Shown here: positions 27,982-37,470 of the stretch, one piece after another
How positions within the stretch are numbered: the first letter of the stretch is position 1
Layout of the letters: each line of letters starts with the position of its first letter
Source: Methanoregulaceae archaeon
Lineage (GTDB): Archaea; Halobacteriota; Methanomicrobia; Methanomicrobiales; Methanospirillaceae
Length of the DNA stretch: 64,000 nucleotides
NCBI GenBank assembly: GCA_015660885.1
Contig: JACTUB010000012.1
Location: 1 to 64,000, forward strand
Direction of reading: 5' to 3'
Translations under genes and position numbers: made by a program
The notes under the pieces: generated by a model
What the model was told of the DNA's origin: nothing
Seen by the model: the letters and a program-made list of their open reading frames with translations, nothing else
The model's database searches: none

Positions 27982-28887
27982 ATGGTAAAGGAGTATTTTA
28001 TCAACAAAGTGCTGGCGACCACCGTGGTCGGAAGTTACCCTGTGGTGAAAGGGGGTAGCCTGAGAAATCTTTTTGATCCACTTCATACCGCGGTTGAGAC
28101 AGCAGTCGCCGAACAGATCAAAGCAGGTATCGACATCATATCGGACGGTCAGGTCCGTGGTGATATGATCCAAGTATTCGCCTCAAAACTTCCCGGCGTA
28201 AAAGGACAGGAAGTCATCGGTCAAATACAGCCTGCATCCGGACCAATAACTGTTGGAGATACAAAATATGCACTCACAAAAGCCCCAAAAGTGAAAGGGA
28301 TAATCACCGGTCCCACCACGCTTGCTCATGGTCTTCACATCGATACTCCGATGTACCGCAACAAGGAGGAACTTGCACTGGAACTTGCCGCAGCACTCAT
28401 TCCTGAAGCAAAAGCACTGGAAGCTGCAGGGATTACCCTGTTGCAGATCGACGAACCGATGTTCTCCACAGGAATGGCCGATCTCGACATCGGAAAACAA
28501 GCGATTGGACTCATCACGACAGCTCTGCATATTCCCATCTGTATGCATGTCTGCGGAAATTTAGGGAATGTCATTGACGAAATCCTGAAGTTCAACGTGA
28601 ATGTGCTGGACTTCGAGTTTGCGAACAACCCTGCTAACCTCGATCTGCTCAGCCGCCGTGATCTTACCGGGCGGATGATTGGGTATGGTTGTGTTGACTC
28701 CGCATCCGACACTGTGGAAAGTGTCGCAGAGATCAGGAAGCGAATTGAGAAGGGAATCGAAATATTCGACCCAAAGATTATGCTGCTCGATCCAGACTGC
28801 GGTATGCGGATGCGGTCTCACGAGGTTGCCTACCGCAAATTAAAAAATCTGGCGGATGCTGCAAAGGAAGTACGGCTGGCATTGTGA
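27982..28887 (+). CDS. Archaeal core methionine synthase (MetE C-terminal domain family)
   Basis: Cobalamin-independent-type methyltransferase of about 300 residues corresponding to the catalytic half of MetE, which in methanogens makes methionine from homocysteine using a methyl-corrinoid donor and not methyl-folate. The zinc ligands are visible: H189 and C191 in CMHVCGN, E212 (LDFEFAN) and C273 in DPDCGMR. N-terminal TTVVGSYPV and ISDGQVRGDM are family signatures. The MtaA/uroporphyrinogen decarboxylase branch is a more distant alternative. Starts at ATG 27982. Confidence 0.88.
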   Translation: MVKEYFINKVLATTVVGSYPVVKGGSLRNLFDPLHTAVETAVAEQIKAGIDIISDGQVRGDMIQVFASKLPGVKGQEVIGQIQPASGPITVGDTKYALTKAPKVKGIITGPTTLAHGLHIDTPMYRNKEELALELAAALIPEAKALEAAGITLLQIDEPMFSTGMADLDIGKQAIGLITTALHIPICMHVCGNLGNVIDEILKFNVNVLDFEFANNPANLDLLSRRDLTGRMIGYGCVDSASDTVESVAEIRKRIEKGIEIFDPKIMLLDPDCGMRMRSHEVAYRKLKNLADAAKEVRLAL

Positions 28888-28920
28888 TCTTTCAAAGTCC
28901 GAAAAAAGGTAAAAAATTTA

Positions 28921-29544
28921 TTATACAACCCTTGATGTGGTCGATGCTTCGATGCCATTTTCCGTGATGATGAATGGCAGAAGTCGCCGCGGGGACGCCG
29001 CATCCTTCATTTTGTGCACTGCAAGCGTACGTTCGATCTCGGCCTGGTGAACCTCTGTATTAAACTCGATGACAATGTCAGCCGCCCTCATAACTCTGGT
29101 CATCTCTACGGGCGCATGGATACCGGTGTAAACAACGAACACAATATTTGAACGACGTTTTTTCATTTCCTCGCGGGCAAGTCGTAAAAATTTCAAGGCT
29201 TCCTCAATCCCGTACTTGATAATGATAGTCGAGAGTGAGTCAACAACAATTCGGCCCCCTGCCATCTGGGTCATATACATTTCGGGGTGAAGTTCAGAGG
29301 CGTCAATCATTCCTGTCTCGACATCTCCATCATTCATCAGATAAGTACCCTCTTCACCCTCCACCTTCCAGAACTGCTTCGCCGCAAGGTCTACACCTGC
29401 AATTGGTGTGCCGTAGATCATGATAATGGTCCCTTCGGGAAATCCACCATCAAGCAGGAGGTTAAGACCTACGATACCCGTAGACCGTTTTTTTTGTCTT
29501 CCGGTGTCCGGAATGTCCAAGATATGACTTTTTGTGTCTGCCAA
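28921..29544 (-). CDS. KaiC/RecA-like protein with degenerate Walker A motif
   Basis: RecA-superfamily fold related to KaiC and archaeal RadA-like signal ATPases: STGIVGLNLLLDGGFPEGTI (21-40) aligns with the region before the P-loop, but the P-loop itself reads GTPIAGVDL (45-53) with no Lys-Thr/Ser, so ATP hydrolysis of the usual kind is unlikely. A Walker B-like strand is kept (RIVVDSLST, about 97-105). 207 residues, no membrane segment. It is convergent with the methionine synthase gene (33 bases apart). Probably a regulatory or scaffold relative of the ATPase. Function unknown. Confidence 0.75.
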   Translation of the reverse strand: MADTKSHILDIPDTGRQKKRSTGIVGLNLLLDGGFPEGTIIMIYGTPIAGVDLAAKQFWKVEGEEGTYLMNDGDVETGMIDASELHPEMYMTQMAGGRIVVDSLSTIIIKYGIEEALKFLRLAREEMKKRRSNIVFVVYTGIHAPVEMTRVMRAADIVIEFNTEVHQAEIERTLAVHKMKDAASPRRLLPFIITENGIEASTTSRVV

Positions 29545-29643
29545 AATGCTTCAGGCATATATTTTTTTAACTCTTTAAAAGGTTTGTGTGACCCTAAGAA
29601 TGTTTTCTGAAAGATATCTACGTTTTTTTATTGTACTATTTTT

Positions 29644-31191
29644 TTATTGTACCAGGGATGAACCTACGAATGATTCCCGCAGGGTCATGCGCAGCAACTT
29701 CCATCCGTGGACCCGGGGAAGCGAATCGACGATCATCAGGATATGTGGGATTTTGTAGCCCGCAAGGTGATCGCGACAGTAGGATTCAAGCTCTGATTTC
29801 GTGAGGGAACTGCCCGGTTTGAGCACGACCGCTGCTACCGGAACCTCGCCTTTACGCTCGTCAGGTATACCAAAGACGGCGACATCAGCGATAACCGGGT
29901 GCTGGATAATCACGTTCTCAACTTCAGTCGGATAGATCTTCCAGCCTGACATGATGATCATGTCTTTTTTGCGATCCGTGATGTAGAGGATGCCCCCATC
30001 ATCAAGATACCCGATATCACCGGTTAGGAACCAGCCGTCATGCCGGAATACCGCTGCAGTCGCATCCGGCATATTCCAGTAACCTTTCGCAATTGATGGG
30101 CCACGGAGTGCAATCTCGCCTCTCTCGCCGAACGCAAGTTCTTTTTCCGGATCGTCAGCATCAACGATCATCACCTCAGTATAACCAACTGCAACACCGA
30201 CGCTCTGATAGTTCATGGTCAGGTTCGGGTATTCCGGGAGTGTGGTGGTACCCGAACCAATTACTATCGTTTCCGATAACCCATACGAATTGGCAACGGG
30301 TATATGATAGCGGTGGTCAAATGCCTCCCAGACTATCGGCAGGAGCTGCCCCCCGCCGGATATAATTACCCGGGCACTCGCAAGCCGTTTCTCAGTTCCC
30401 GGTGGGGAATGAACAAGTGAGTGGATCACTGGGGGCATGCCGGCAAGAACAGTTACCTTATACTGTTCGGTAAAACCGAGATACCTTTCGAGCTCAAAGC
30501 GCTCCATCATGATGTACGTACCGCCAGCACGGAGTGTGGAAAGTCCCCACGAAAGCCCTACATGCCCCATCGGATAGATACCAAGATATACGTCATCCGG
30601 TCTCAGCCTGAGCGCCTCACGTTCGGCATCAAGCGCGGTCATCCAGTTGCCGTGGGTGAGCATTGCACCCTTGGGTTTTCCCGTTGTCCCTGCGGTGTAC
30701 TGGATATGACATATGTCGTCGGTTGTGCAATTGACTGATCGCATGGTTGCTGGTGCCGGGGAAAATGATTTCCAAGCAATCGATCCGTTACACGAACCAT
30801 TGGTGCAGATGATATGTGAAAGTGTTGGGGCGTTACGGCGGATAGCGGTAACAATATTTGCTCCCTGACTATCCGTGATGATAGCAGAAGCGCCCGCATC
30901 ATTGATCGCGTGCAGCAGCTCTTCGCCACGATAAACGATATTTGTAGGTACAGCTATCGCTCCGATACGCCAGATGGCAAAGTAGCTGATCAGATACTCG
31001 GGCGAGCTGTCCAGATAGATACAGACCCGGTCACCCTTTTTAATCCCGAGTTTCGACAGCCCAAGACCCACCCGGTTCATCTCATCCCGGAGTTTTCCGT
31101 AGCTGTACGTCTCGGTACGCGATGGGCAGATAAAGGCTGTTTTTGCTGCAGGAACGCTTTTTGCGTCAAGAAGGGTAGTGACGTTGGGCAT
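29644..31191 (-). CDS. AMP-dependent acyl-CoA synthetase/ligase
   Basis: Adenylate-forming enzyme activating a carboxylic acid as its CoA ester. Motifs: A3 phosphate loop YTAGTTGKPKGAMLTHGN (about 169-186), A5 region NSYGLSETIV (about 292), A7 TGDIGYLDDGGILYITDRKKD (near 390), and the C-terminal A10 lysine in PRVHGWKLLRM. The A10 sequence is somewhat unusual (WKLLRM for the common GKxxR), but the lysine is there. 515 residues is normal. The substrate cannot be read from sequence; medium-chain or aromatic acids are typical. Stands alone, with a T-rich tail after the stop. Confidence 0.9.
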   Translation of the reverse strand: MPNVTTLLDAKSVPAAKTAFICPSRTETYSYGKLRDEMNRVGLGLSKLGIKKGDRVCIYLDSSPEYLISYFAIWRIGAIAVPTNIVYRGEELLHAINDAGASAIITDSQGANIVTAIRRNAPTLSHIICTNGSCNGSIAWKSFSPAPATMRSVNCTTDDICHIQYTAGTTGKPKGAMLTHGNWMTALDAEREALRLRPDDVYLGIYPMGHVGLSWGLSTLRAGGTYIMMERFELERYLGFTEQYKVTVLAGMPPVIHSLVHSPPGTEKRLASARVIISGGGQLLPIVWEAFDHRYHIPVANSYGLSETIVIGSGTTTLPEYPNLTMNYQSVGVAVGYTEVMIVDADDPEKELAFGERGEIALRGPSIAKGYWNMPDATAAVFRHDGWFLTGDIGYLDDGGILYITDRKKDMIIMSGWKIYPTEVENVIIQHPVIADVAVFGIPDERKGEVPVAAVVLKPGSSLTKSELESYCRDHLAGYKIPHILMIVDSLPRVHGWKLLRMTLRESFVGSSLVQ

Positions 31192-31336
31192 GGGACATCA
31201 TGAGATCTGATGAAACAAATTTGACGTTGAGGTATATAGGTGTTCATTATTGTGACATTTTTTCGTTCGTTCAAGACTCTTTATCCAGGAGCAAACTATT
31301 TCTGTAACCTCTCCTGTATTATCTGTCCTGATATCT

Positions 31337-31597
31337 ATGGCGGATGAAAAGCAGAACATACAAGATACGCTGAAAGAAAGTCCCCGACAGCATGACCTCC
31401 ACCGGCGCCCACTAAACCGGGAACAGGTCTCCCAGCCTGCAGAAAAGGCACAGGAATTAAAAGAAGTCGGTCTCGATGATAATGAGACGGAGCAGGACAG
31501 GAATTCGGCCCTATCCCGGCAGCCCCGGGGAGGTAACCGGGGTAAACCGCCGAAACGGGTCATTGAGGAGTGGGCCAGCGATATCTACTGCGAGTAA
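31337..31597 (+). CDS. Small hydrophilic protein, 86 aa
   Basis: Unrecognised. Starts MADEKQNIQDTLKESPRQHD, very rich in Glu, Gln, Arg and Asp, with no hydrophobic core, so it is probably disordered. The C terminus turns basic and glycine-rich (RGGNRGKPPKR) before an acidic end. A TATA-like CTCTTTATCC lies about 55 bases upstream. Divergent from the acyl-CoA synthetase gene. Could be a nucleic-acid-binding or stress protein, but this is only composition. Confidence 0.5.
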   Translation: MADEKQNIQDTLKESPRQHDLHRRPLNREQVSQPAEKAQELKEVGLDDNETEQDRNSALSRQPRGGNRGKPPKRVIEEWASDIYCE

Positions 31598-32570
31598 CCG
31601 GGCCGGGTCGGACTGTAATGCAATGATACCCGGGAATTCCGGATCTTTTTTTGATTTTTTGCGCGGATAATTTCCAGAGATAATTCCCCAGGAAAATTCA
31701 AAAGGCGATTCGCTTTTTTTCCCAATAAAAAACCGGAGAATTAGGTGGTCGTGAAATCTCTCCCTCATTTCCGCACTCCCTAATTTTAGCGAGTTCAGGT
31801 CAATTTCAGAAAGAGTATTTGCGTGGAGTGAGGGTGCGAAAGAGTGTCAGACAATTTCTGAATCCGAACGTTTTTGAGGTTTCCGGGAGATGATCCCAGA
31901 TACGCCCTTTACAGGCTCTTATTATCAATCCGGGCGAGGTATTTAGCTGAGTGAAAGGAATGCCCGTGCTCATAGAAAATACTGTTTAAATCTGAGTTTT
32001 TGACGGAATAACCTCATAAAATGGGATTAGATCCTGCAATTTAGCGGGCTTCCAATACCTCCCTTTTTTCATGGGGGGTCTAGCACGGTCAGAACGATTG
32101 CAGGCCGTTTTTCCGGATTATTTCTGGTAACCTTCCAATATTCCGGGCTCTGCGATCACCCGTTGTGACCGTGCTAGACCCCTTCCGGGCCCGCTATGGA
32201 CTCCGGTTCAGTAAAAAGAAGCCCATACAACGCTCCGATTTTCGAAGTCCTCTAAAAACCGTTCTTTTGGCGATCGGACAATTTTATAGATCCCGAAAAA
32301 GGGGTTGATACTGAGAAGCCGGACAAGGCCAGACCAAGGGGCGTTTGTGGGCAGTATATGCTCCTCAAATTTTACCCTGTTTGGAAAACAGGGGCTGGAT
32401 AGGGACATTAATTATTCACGGTCTGTCATTTTTCGGCGGGATGTAAAAACGGGACACCGGAAGTGGGAGTTGTATGAAAATGCGTCACTGAGGGTTATGA
32501 TTTGAGAGAGAATTTGCATTTTTTTCTGTGTAATAAGAAAAAAACCTAAACGGGAGTTATAGCTGTTCTC
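31598..32570. other. Gene-poor, AT-rich stretch with remnants
   Basis: About 970 bases without a convincing gene. It contains the inverted-repeat element at 32075-32182 and short overlapping ORFs of about 66 codons on both strands (32208-32408 minus, 32305-32505 plus) that I cannot support. Together with the broken permease that follows, it looks like a decaying insertion zone between the acyl-CoA synthetase and CDC48 regions. Confidence 0.6.
32075..32182. repeat. 108-bp element with perfect 17-bp terminal inverted repeats (MITE-like)
   Basis: GGGGTCTAGCACGGTCA at 32075-32091 is the exact reverse complement of 32166-32182. After one mismatch the match continues for AACG, so the ends are about 22 bp long. 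The 74-bp centre has no ORF. Size and ends resemble a miniature inverted-repeat transposable element moved by a transposase encoded elsewhere. I see no clear target-site duplication. It could instead be a structured RNA or a large hairpin; a single copy cannot settle this. Confidence 0.6.
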
Positions 32571-33046
32571 TATGGGACGGGGAACTGGAAGGCTGCCGTG
32601 CCTTTTGGGTGCGCCGCGATCTTCGGTGGACTTTTAGTGGGACATCTATTTCTTTATCAGATTCCTTACCGGCGTCATGTCTGATCTGGCTGGTATTGGC
32701 GGGGGCATCCTGCTCGTACACCGGTGTTCGTTATACTCCTCGGCTATCCCATGCACATCGCAGTCAGCACCTCTTCGGACTGTCTTATCTTCTCGCCCTG
32801 CAGGCAAAAGGGTGGGACGTGGCGGGCTTGCCGCCAAACACGATTGACTGCGGGGATCTCGTGACCTTTGCGATCTTCGCTGCAACCACCATCCTACTCG
32901 CACGATTCGGCATGCGGTGCGCACACGACTGCTCCAGTCGGAATTTACAGATCGTGTTTGCCGGGATATTGATTCTGATTGGCGGAATAATGCTCGTAAG
33001 CGTGAAAAAAAGAGTTATTGGTATTCCGGCGGCTGCACCTGTTTAG
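32571..33046 (+). pseudogene. Broken TauE/SafE-family permease
   Basis: Pieces in different frames resemble sulfite exporter TauE/SafE proteins in order: NWKAAVPFGCAAIFGGLL (about 32586-32640), FFIRFLTGVMSDLAGIGGGI (near 32650-32710, the conserved GIGGG loop), VFVILLGYPMHIAVSTSS (near 32722-32778) and LQIVFAGILILIGGIMLV (near 32945-33000). At least two frameshifts separate them, and there is no proper start, so the gene is a relic. Its last bases overlap the 3' end of the CDC48 gene on the other strand by about 30 bases. The 145-aa frame visible from 32609 is only a part of this. Confidence 0.75.
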
Positions 33047-35432
33047 GAAGACCACCTTTAAAGTGCTGCTGGATATTCTTGTAATAATCTCTGAGCCTCT
33101 CGTTCATCATCGGGTGCACCTTCTTCTGCGCTTCCTCAAAGTGGCGCTGGGTTACAAAAGCTGCATCTTCACGCAGCGCCAGCATACCTGCTTCCCGGCA
33201 GATCGATCCCAGGTCAGAACCCACAAATCCCTCAGTCATACCAGAGAGTGTGGATGCAAGCCGGTCCCGGACCGGATCCGACAAGACGAGTTTCTTCTCA
33301 TACATAAGTTCGATAAGACGTTTCCGGCGGGTACCAACAGAGACATCTGTACTGCCTTCATCTGTCGTGGTAATCACTGCCTTCACATCATCGAGTTCAA
33401 GAATCCGGTCTCTTCCCAGTTTCTCGACAAATTTCCCGATTTCCTCCTCGCTGTATCCTTCTGTCATGTTCATGATTTCTTCAAGTGCCGAACCTTCGAG
33501 CGGCATAAACCGGGAGTGGATTTGGATAATCTTTTTCCTGTCCTCGAATGTGGGTTCCCCGATATATACAAGCCGGTCGAACCTTCCCGCACGCAGAAGT
33601 GCCGGATCGACAATGTCCGGGCGGTTTGTGGCCCCCATAATCACGACATCCTTGAGCTCTTCAAGGCCGTCCATCTCAGTCAGGATTTGGTTGAGTACAT
33701 TGTCGATAACATGAGAGTCGCTAGACGTGCCCCTTGCGGGTGCCAGTGCATCAATCTCATCAAAAAAGATAATCGAGGGTGCGACCTGACGTGCCTTCTT
33801 GAACACTTCACGCACCGCACGTTCGCTCTCTCCAACCCACTTGGAGAGGAGTTGCGGTCCCCGAACCGGGATAAAATTTGCCCCGCTCTCGCTTGCGACC
33901 GCCTTAGCGATGAGGGTCTTTCCAGTCCCTGGTGGACCATAAAGCAGAACACCCCTCGGGGGTTCTATACCGAGATCTTCAAATTTTTGACGGTGGGTCA
34001 GGGGGTACTCGACTGCCTCCCGGACTTCCGTCTTTGCTTCTTCAAGCCCTCCCACATCATCCCATTTCACATGTGAAACTTCGAGCATCACTTCGCGCAT
34101 CGCACTCGGGCCAACATCACGTTGAGCGCTGCGGAAGTCACTGGCAAGAACCCGCAGTGAATCGAGAACATCTGCCGGGACCTCCTCTGCATCAAGATCC
34201 AGATCCGGCAGGTAGCGGCGCAACGCACGTATTGCTGCCTCGCGGGCAAGCGCTGCAAGATCGGCACCAACAAATCCATGGGTCAGCTGAGCGAGTGTAT
34301 CAAGGTTCACGTCATCGGCAAGCGGCATGCCACGGGTATGAATCTTAAGGATCTCAATCCGGTCCAGCTCGCTGGGGACGCCAATTTCAATTTCCCGGTC
34401 AAACCGGCCCGGCCTGCGAAGGGCAGCATCGATTGCATCAACCCGGTTTGTCGCTCCGATGACGACGACCTGCCCGCGTTCCTCAAGGCCATCCATCATT
34501 GTCAGGAGCTGGGCAACAACCCGGCGTTCCACTTCTCCTGTTACTTCTTCGCGACGGGGTGCAATAGAGTCGAGCTCATCGATAAAAATGATAGATGGAG
34601 CGTTTTCCCGCGCCTCTTCAAAGACTTCCCGAAGACGTTGTTCGCTCTCGCCATAATATTTCGATATGACCTCAGGGCCGGCGATCGAAATGAAATGCGC
34701 ACCACTCTCACCTGCAACCGCTTTTGCAATCAGGGTCTTTCCTGTCCCCGGCGGCCCATAGAGAAGCACTCCCTTGGGCGGCTCTATTCCCAGTTTCTGG
34801 AAAAGCTCAGGGTGACGAAGCGGCAGCTCGATAGTCTCGCGGAGACGCTGGAGTTCATCCTTGAGTCCACCAATATCCTCGTAGGAGAAACGTTTGATAC
34901 CTTCAAATCCTGCGGCGGGTTTATCGGAGAATTCAATAGATGTATTCTTGGTTATGATGACTGCTTCTTCCGGCTCGATCTCGACAACTTTGAAAGCCAC
35001 AATTTGCGGCTGTATAAATGGTAACCCCAGCATGATCGGCACGGAATCGTTCTTCGCAACCGGGAAATCGATCAGCCCGTTCAACACATGCGGGTTGTTG
35101 GCGATCGGTATTTTTTTGGGGAGATCTTCAGGTGGTGCAAGGATAATCCTTTTTGCTTCAACTTCATCGGCTATTTTAATTACCTTGACAGTATCACCAA
35201 TGCTGACTCCTGCATTCGTCCGGGTAAAATTATCAACCCGTATTTTGCGCTGGTTCCAGTCCTCGACAAGTGCCCGCCAGACCTTTGCAACAGTCCGGCG
35301 TTTCCCTTCGATTGCCACAAGATCACCGGGCGAGATCTTGAGGAGTAACATTGTCTCGGGATCAAGCCGGGCTTTCCCGCCACCCTGATCCCCAGGGTAA
35401 GCAGAATCCACCCTCAATTGCACTTCAGGCAT
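33015..35432 (-). CDS. CDC48/VCP-like AAA ATPase
   Basis: Hexameric unfoldase that threads proteins for degradation or complex disassembly. Order: N domain (about 1-175, double-psi barrel), D1 with Walker A GPPGTGKT (226-233), Walker B IIFIDELD (281-288) and arginine finger RRPGRFD; D2 with Walker A (499-506) and Walker B IIFFDEID (554-561). 805 residues from the ATG at 35432. I prefer this over the ATG at 35447 because the TATA box centred near 35462 would place transcription start close to 35436. The extended C-terminal part after D2 includes a HEAEA-like ATPase lid. Divergent from larC. Confidence 0.97.
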   Translation of the reverse strand: MPEVQLRVDSAYPGDQGGGKARLDPETMLLLKISPGDLVAIEGKRRTVAKVWRALVEDWNQRKIRVDNFTRTNAGVSIGDTVKVIKIADEVEAKRIILAPPEDLPKKIPIANNPHVLNGLIDFPVAKNDSVPIMLGLPFIQPQIVAFKVVEIEPEEAVIITKNTSIEFSDKPAAGFEGIKRFSYEDIGGLKDELQRLRETIELPLRHPELFQKLGIEPPKGVLLYGPPGTGKTLIAKAVAGESGAHFISIAGPEVISKYYGESEQRLREVFEEARENAPSIIFIDELDSIAPRREEVTGEVERRVVAQLLTMMDGLEERGQVVVIGATNRVDAIDAALRRPGRFDREIEIGVPSELDRIEILKIHTRGMPLADDVNLDTLAQLTHGFVGADLAALAREAAIRALRRYLPDLDLDAEEVPADVLDSLRVLASDFRSAQRDVGPSAMREVMLEVSHVKWDDVGGLEEAKTEVREAVEYPLTHRQKFEDLGIEPPRGVLLYGPPGTGKTLIAKAVASESGANFIPVRGPQLLSKWVGESERAVREVFKKARQVAPSIIFFDEIDALAPARGTSSDSHVIDNVLNQILTEMDGLEELKDVVIMGATNRPDIVDPALLRAGRFDRLVYIGEPTFEDRKKIIQIHSRFMPLEGSALEEIMNMTEGYSEEEIGKFVEKLGRDRILELDDVKAVITTTDEGSTDVSVGTRRKRLIELMYEKKLVLSDPVRDRLASTLSGMTEGFVGSDLGSICREAGMLALREDAAFVTQRHFEEAQKKVHPMMNERLRDYYKNIQQHFKGGLPKQVQPPEYQ

Positions 35433-35456
35433 TACCTTAAAGGTCATATACGCAGG

Positions 35457-35467
35457 GATTTATAAGT
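35457..35467 (-). promoter_or_regulatory. TATA box of the CDC48 gene
   Basis: Read on the minus strand, CTTATAAATCC lies about 30 bases before ATG 35432, predicting a nearly leaderless mRNA. Only 42 bases separate the CDC48 and larC starts, so the two promoters overlap. Confidence 0.55.
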
Positions 35468-35474
35468 ACTGTAA

Positions 35475-36689
35475 ATGCTAGTCCTTGTTTTTGATCCGTT
35501 CCACGGCGCGGCTGGCGATATGATTATCGGTGCACTGCTGGACTGTGGAGCAGACAGGAAATCTGTCGTGCAGGCTATGCAATCCGTAATGGTGGAGCCA
35601 GGGATTACTGAAGTGACCCGGGCAGGTATCCGTGCCGTGAAGGTGGATACTCATGCTGCTCCCACCCATCGCACACTTGCTGATGTTATGAAGCGGCTTG
35701 ATGACTCAGCGGTTGACATCCCTCCCGAGGTACTTGCGATGGCAAAACGGGTTTTTACGCGACTCAACGACGCTGAGGAGCGGATCCACGGTTCCCACGT
35801 ACACTTTCACGAAGTGGGAGCTGATGATGCCATTGCCGACGTAATCGGTGCTTGTACAGCATATTACTCGCTCGGCATTGAAGCAGCGGCAGTAATGCCG
35901 ATCACTCTAGGCCGGGGATCTACGAAAAGTTCCCACGGCTTAATTCCTATACCTGCACCAGCGACCACCGCAATTCTCTCTCAGTCGGGACTAATTGCAA
36001 GGCAGGGAAAAGAAGAAGGCGAACTCTGCACGCCAACCGGGGCCGCACTCCTTGCAGAATTTTCAACGATTCCCGCAACAGATCTCGGAACCTATACTAT
36101 TCAGGCAGTTGGATATGGTGCAGGAACCCGGGATCCGACGAATATCCCTAACGTAATCCGGGCCATGGTCATCGAAATGACTGGAGATGATAGGCCACTG
36201 CAACCAGACATGGTCGATATTCTCGAGACTAATGTTGACGACGTCAGTGGTGAGGTAATTGCCCATGCGATTACCCGGTTCATGGAAGAGGGGGCACGGG
36301 ACGCAAGCGCGGCACCCATCATTATGAAAAAAGGAAGACCGGGGTTCCTTATCCGTGTGATCTGCACCTCCGATAAAAGTGCAGGAATAGTGGAAATAAT
36401 GGCACGGGAACTGGGAACACTGGGCATTCGCTGCATTCCTGCAGTCCACCGGTTCATTGCCGAACGAACTATCGAACATATAAATGTCGAAATTGGAGGA
36501 AATCATCGGGCAATGCCGGTTAAAATCGGACGGATGTGTGGAAAGATCTATTCCATCAAAGCAGAATTCGATCTAGCCCGTGACTGGGCGTCAGAAATAG
36601 GAATTCCAGTACGCGATGTTTTGGGTGCCATTGAAAAAGCCGGTTGGAAAGCTGTGAAGAACGGCAGTGCCGGATCAGGTGGCCGATGA
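35475..36689 (+). CDS. larC: LarC family nickel-pincer cofactor protein
   Basis: Member of the LarC/DUF111 family; LarC inserts nickel into the pincer cofactor of lactate racemase. The N-terminal FDPFHGAAGDMIIGALLDCG (6-25) and the HVHFHEVGADDAIADVIG stretch (about 107-124, with histidines and acids) are family signatures; the C-terminal ferredoxin-like part follows near residue 250. No larA, larB or larE is in the window, so its substrate enzyme in this organism is open. Its stop overlaps the radB start (ATGA), so the two are translationally coupled. Confidence 0.92.
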   Translation: MLVLVFDPFHGAAGDMIIGALLDCGADRKSVVQAMQSVMVEPGITEVTRAGIRAVKVDTHAAPTHRTLADVMKRLDDSAVDIPPEVLAMAKRVFTRLNDAEERIHGSHVHFHEVGADDAIADVIGACTAYYSLGIEAAAVMPITLGRGSTKSSHGLIPIPAPATTAILSQSGLIARQGKEEGELCTPTGAALLAEFSTIPATDLGTYTIQAVGYGAGTRDPTNIPNVIRAMVIEMTGDDRPLQPDMVDILETNVDDVSGEVIAHAITRFMEEGARDASAAPIIMKKGRPGFLIRVICTSDKSAGIVEIMARELGTLGIRCIPAVHRFIAERTIEHINVEIGGNHRAMPVKIGRMCGKIYSIKAEFDLARDWASEIGIPVRDVLGAIEKAGWKAVKNGSAGSGGR

Positions 36690-37363
36690 AAACCGACCGG
36701 CAGAGCAGCGGGAATGCAGCACTTGACCGGCTGCTTGGTGGCGGATTTGAAACGCGGACAATAACCCAGTTCTATGGAGAGCCGGCGAGTGGAAAGAGTA
36801 CATTATGCATGATCGCTGCAGTCACGTGCCTCAGGGCAGGCCACACTATTGTGTTTATCGATTCTGAGGGGTTTTCCATTGAACGGTTCCGCCAGATTGC
36901 AGGTGCAGACACGGAAAAAATTGCCGACCGGCTTTTTTTATTCGAACCCATCGACTTTGAGCACCAGGGTGCCATGATTGCCGAAGCGGAAAAAGTTCTT
37001 AAGGCACACAAACCAGGGTTGCTGATCATGGATTCTGCAACAGCGCTATACCGTACAGACCTCGAGAAGGGAAGGGATTCTATCCAGATGCTCACGCGGC
37101 AGGTGATTCAGCTGCTCGGCTATTCCAAACGATACGAGATACCGGTGATCATTACCAACCAGGTATATATGGATACTGTAAAAAACACCTACTTCGGCCT
37201 CGGGGGTACTGCCCTCGAACACATCTCCAAGGTGATCATCCGGCTCGAGAAGACAGACAATCCCGGGTTCCGCAGGGCACGGCTCGTCAAACACCGTTCA
37301 CAGCCGGAGGGTGCCTTTTTTGACTTTGAAATCGTTGGAGACGGAATCAGGACAAGAGATTGA
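36686..37363 (+). CDS. radB: RadB, RadA/RecA paralog
   Basis: Archaeal recombinase paralog that assists RadA in strand exchange. Walker A GEPASGKS at 31-38 and Walker B LLIMDSATALYR near 113-124 are present; there is no N-terminal HhH DNA-binding domain, as expected for RadB. I start at ATG 36686, which overlaps the larC stop and has AGGTGG upstream, giving 225 residues. The open frame from 36644 would add 14 residues within larC. Confidence 0.95.
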   Translation: MKTDRQSSGNAALDRLLGGGFETRTITQFYGEPASGKSTLCMIAAVTCLRAGHTIVFIDSEGFSIERFRQIAGADTEKIADRLFLFEPIDFEHQGAMIAEAEKVLKAHKPGLLIMDSATALYRTDLEKGRDSIQMLTRQVIQLLGYSKRYEIPVIITNQVYMDTVKNTYFGLGGTALEHISKVIIRLEKTDNPGFRRARLVKHRSQPEGAFFDFEIVGDGIRTRD

Positions 37364-37470
37364 TGATAATTATTTCTCCTTTATTAAACACCATTTTGAA
37401 TCGCGGCATTTTCTTCGGAAATGATAAAATCCGAATGGTTATATCTTGACAGCCCAATAGAACTCTAAGA

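Noticed and set aside
32208..32505. Two overlapping 66-codon frames on opposite strands.
   Set aside because: No ribosome site, no recognisable protein pattern, and located in a decayed region.
33018..34076. Plus-strand frame of 352 codons (and another at 34278-35024).
   Set aside because: Shadows of the CDC48 gene.
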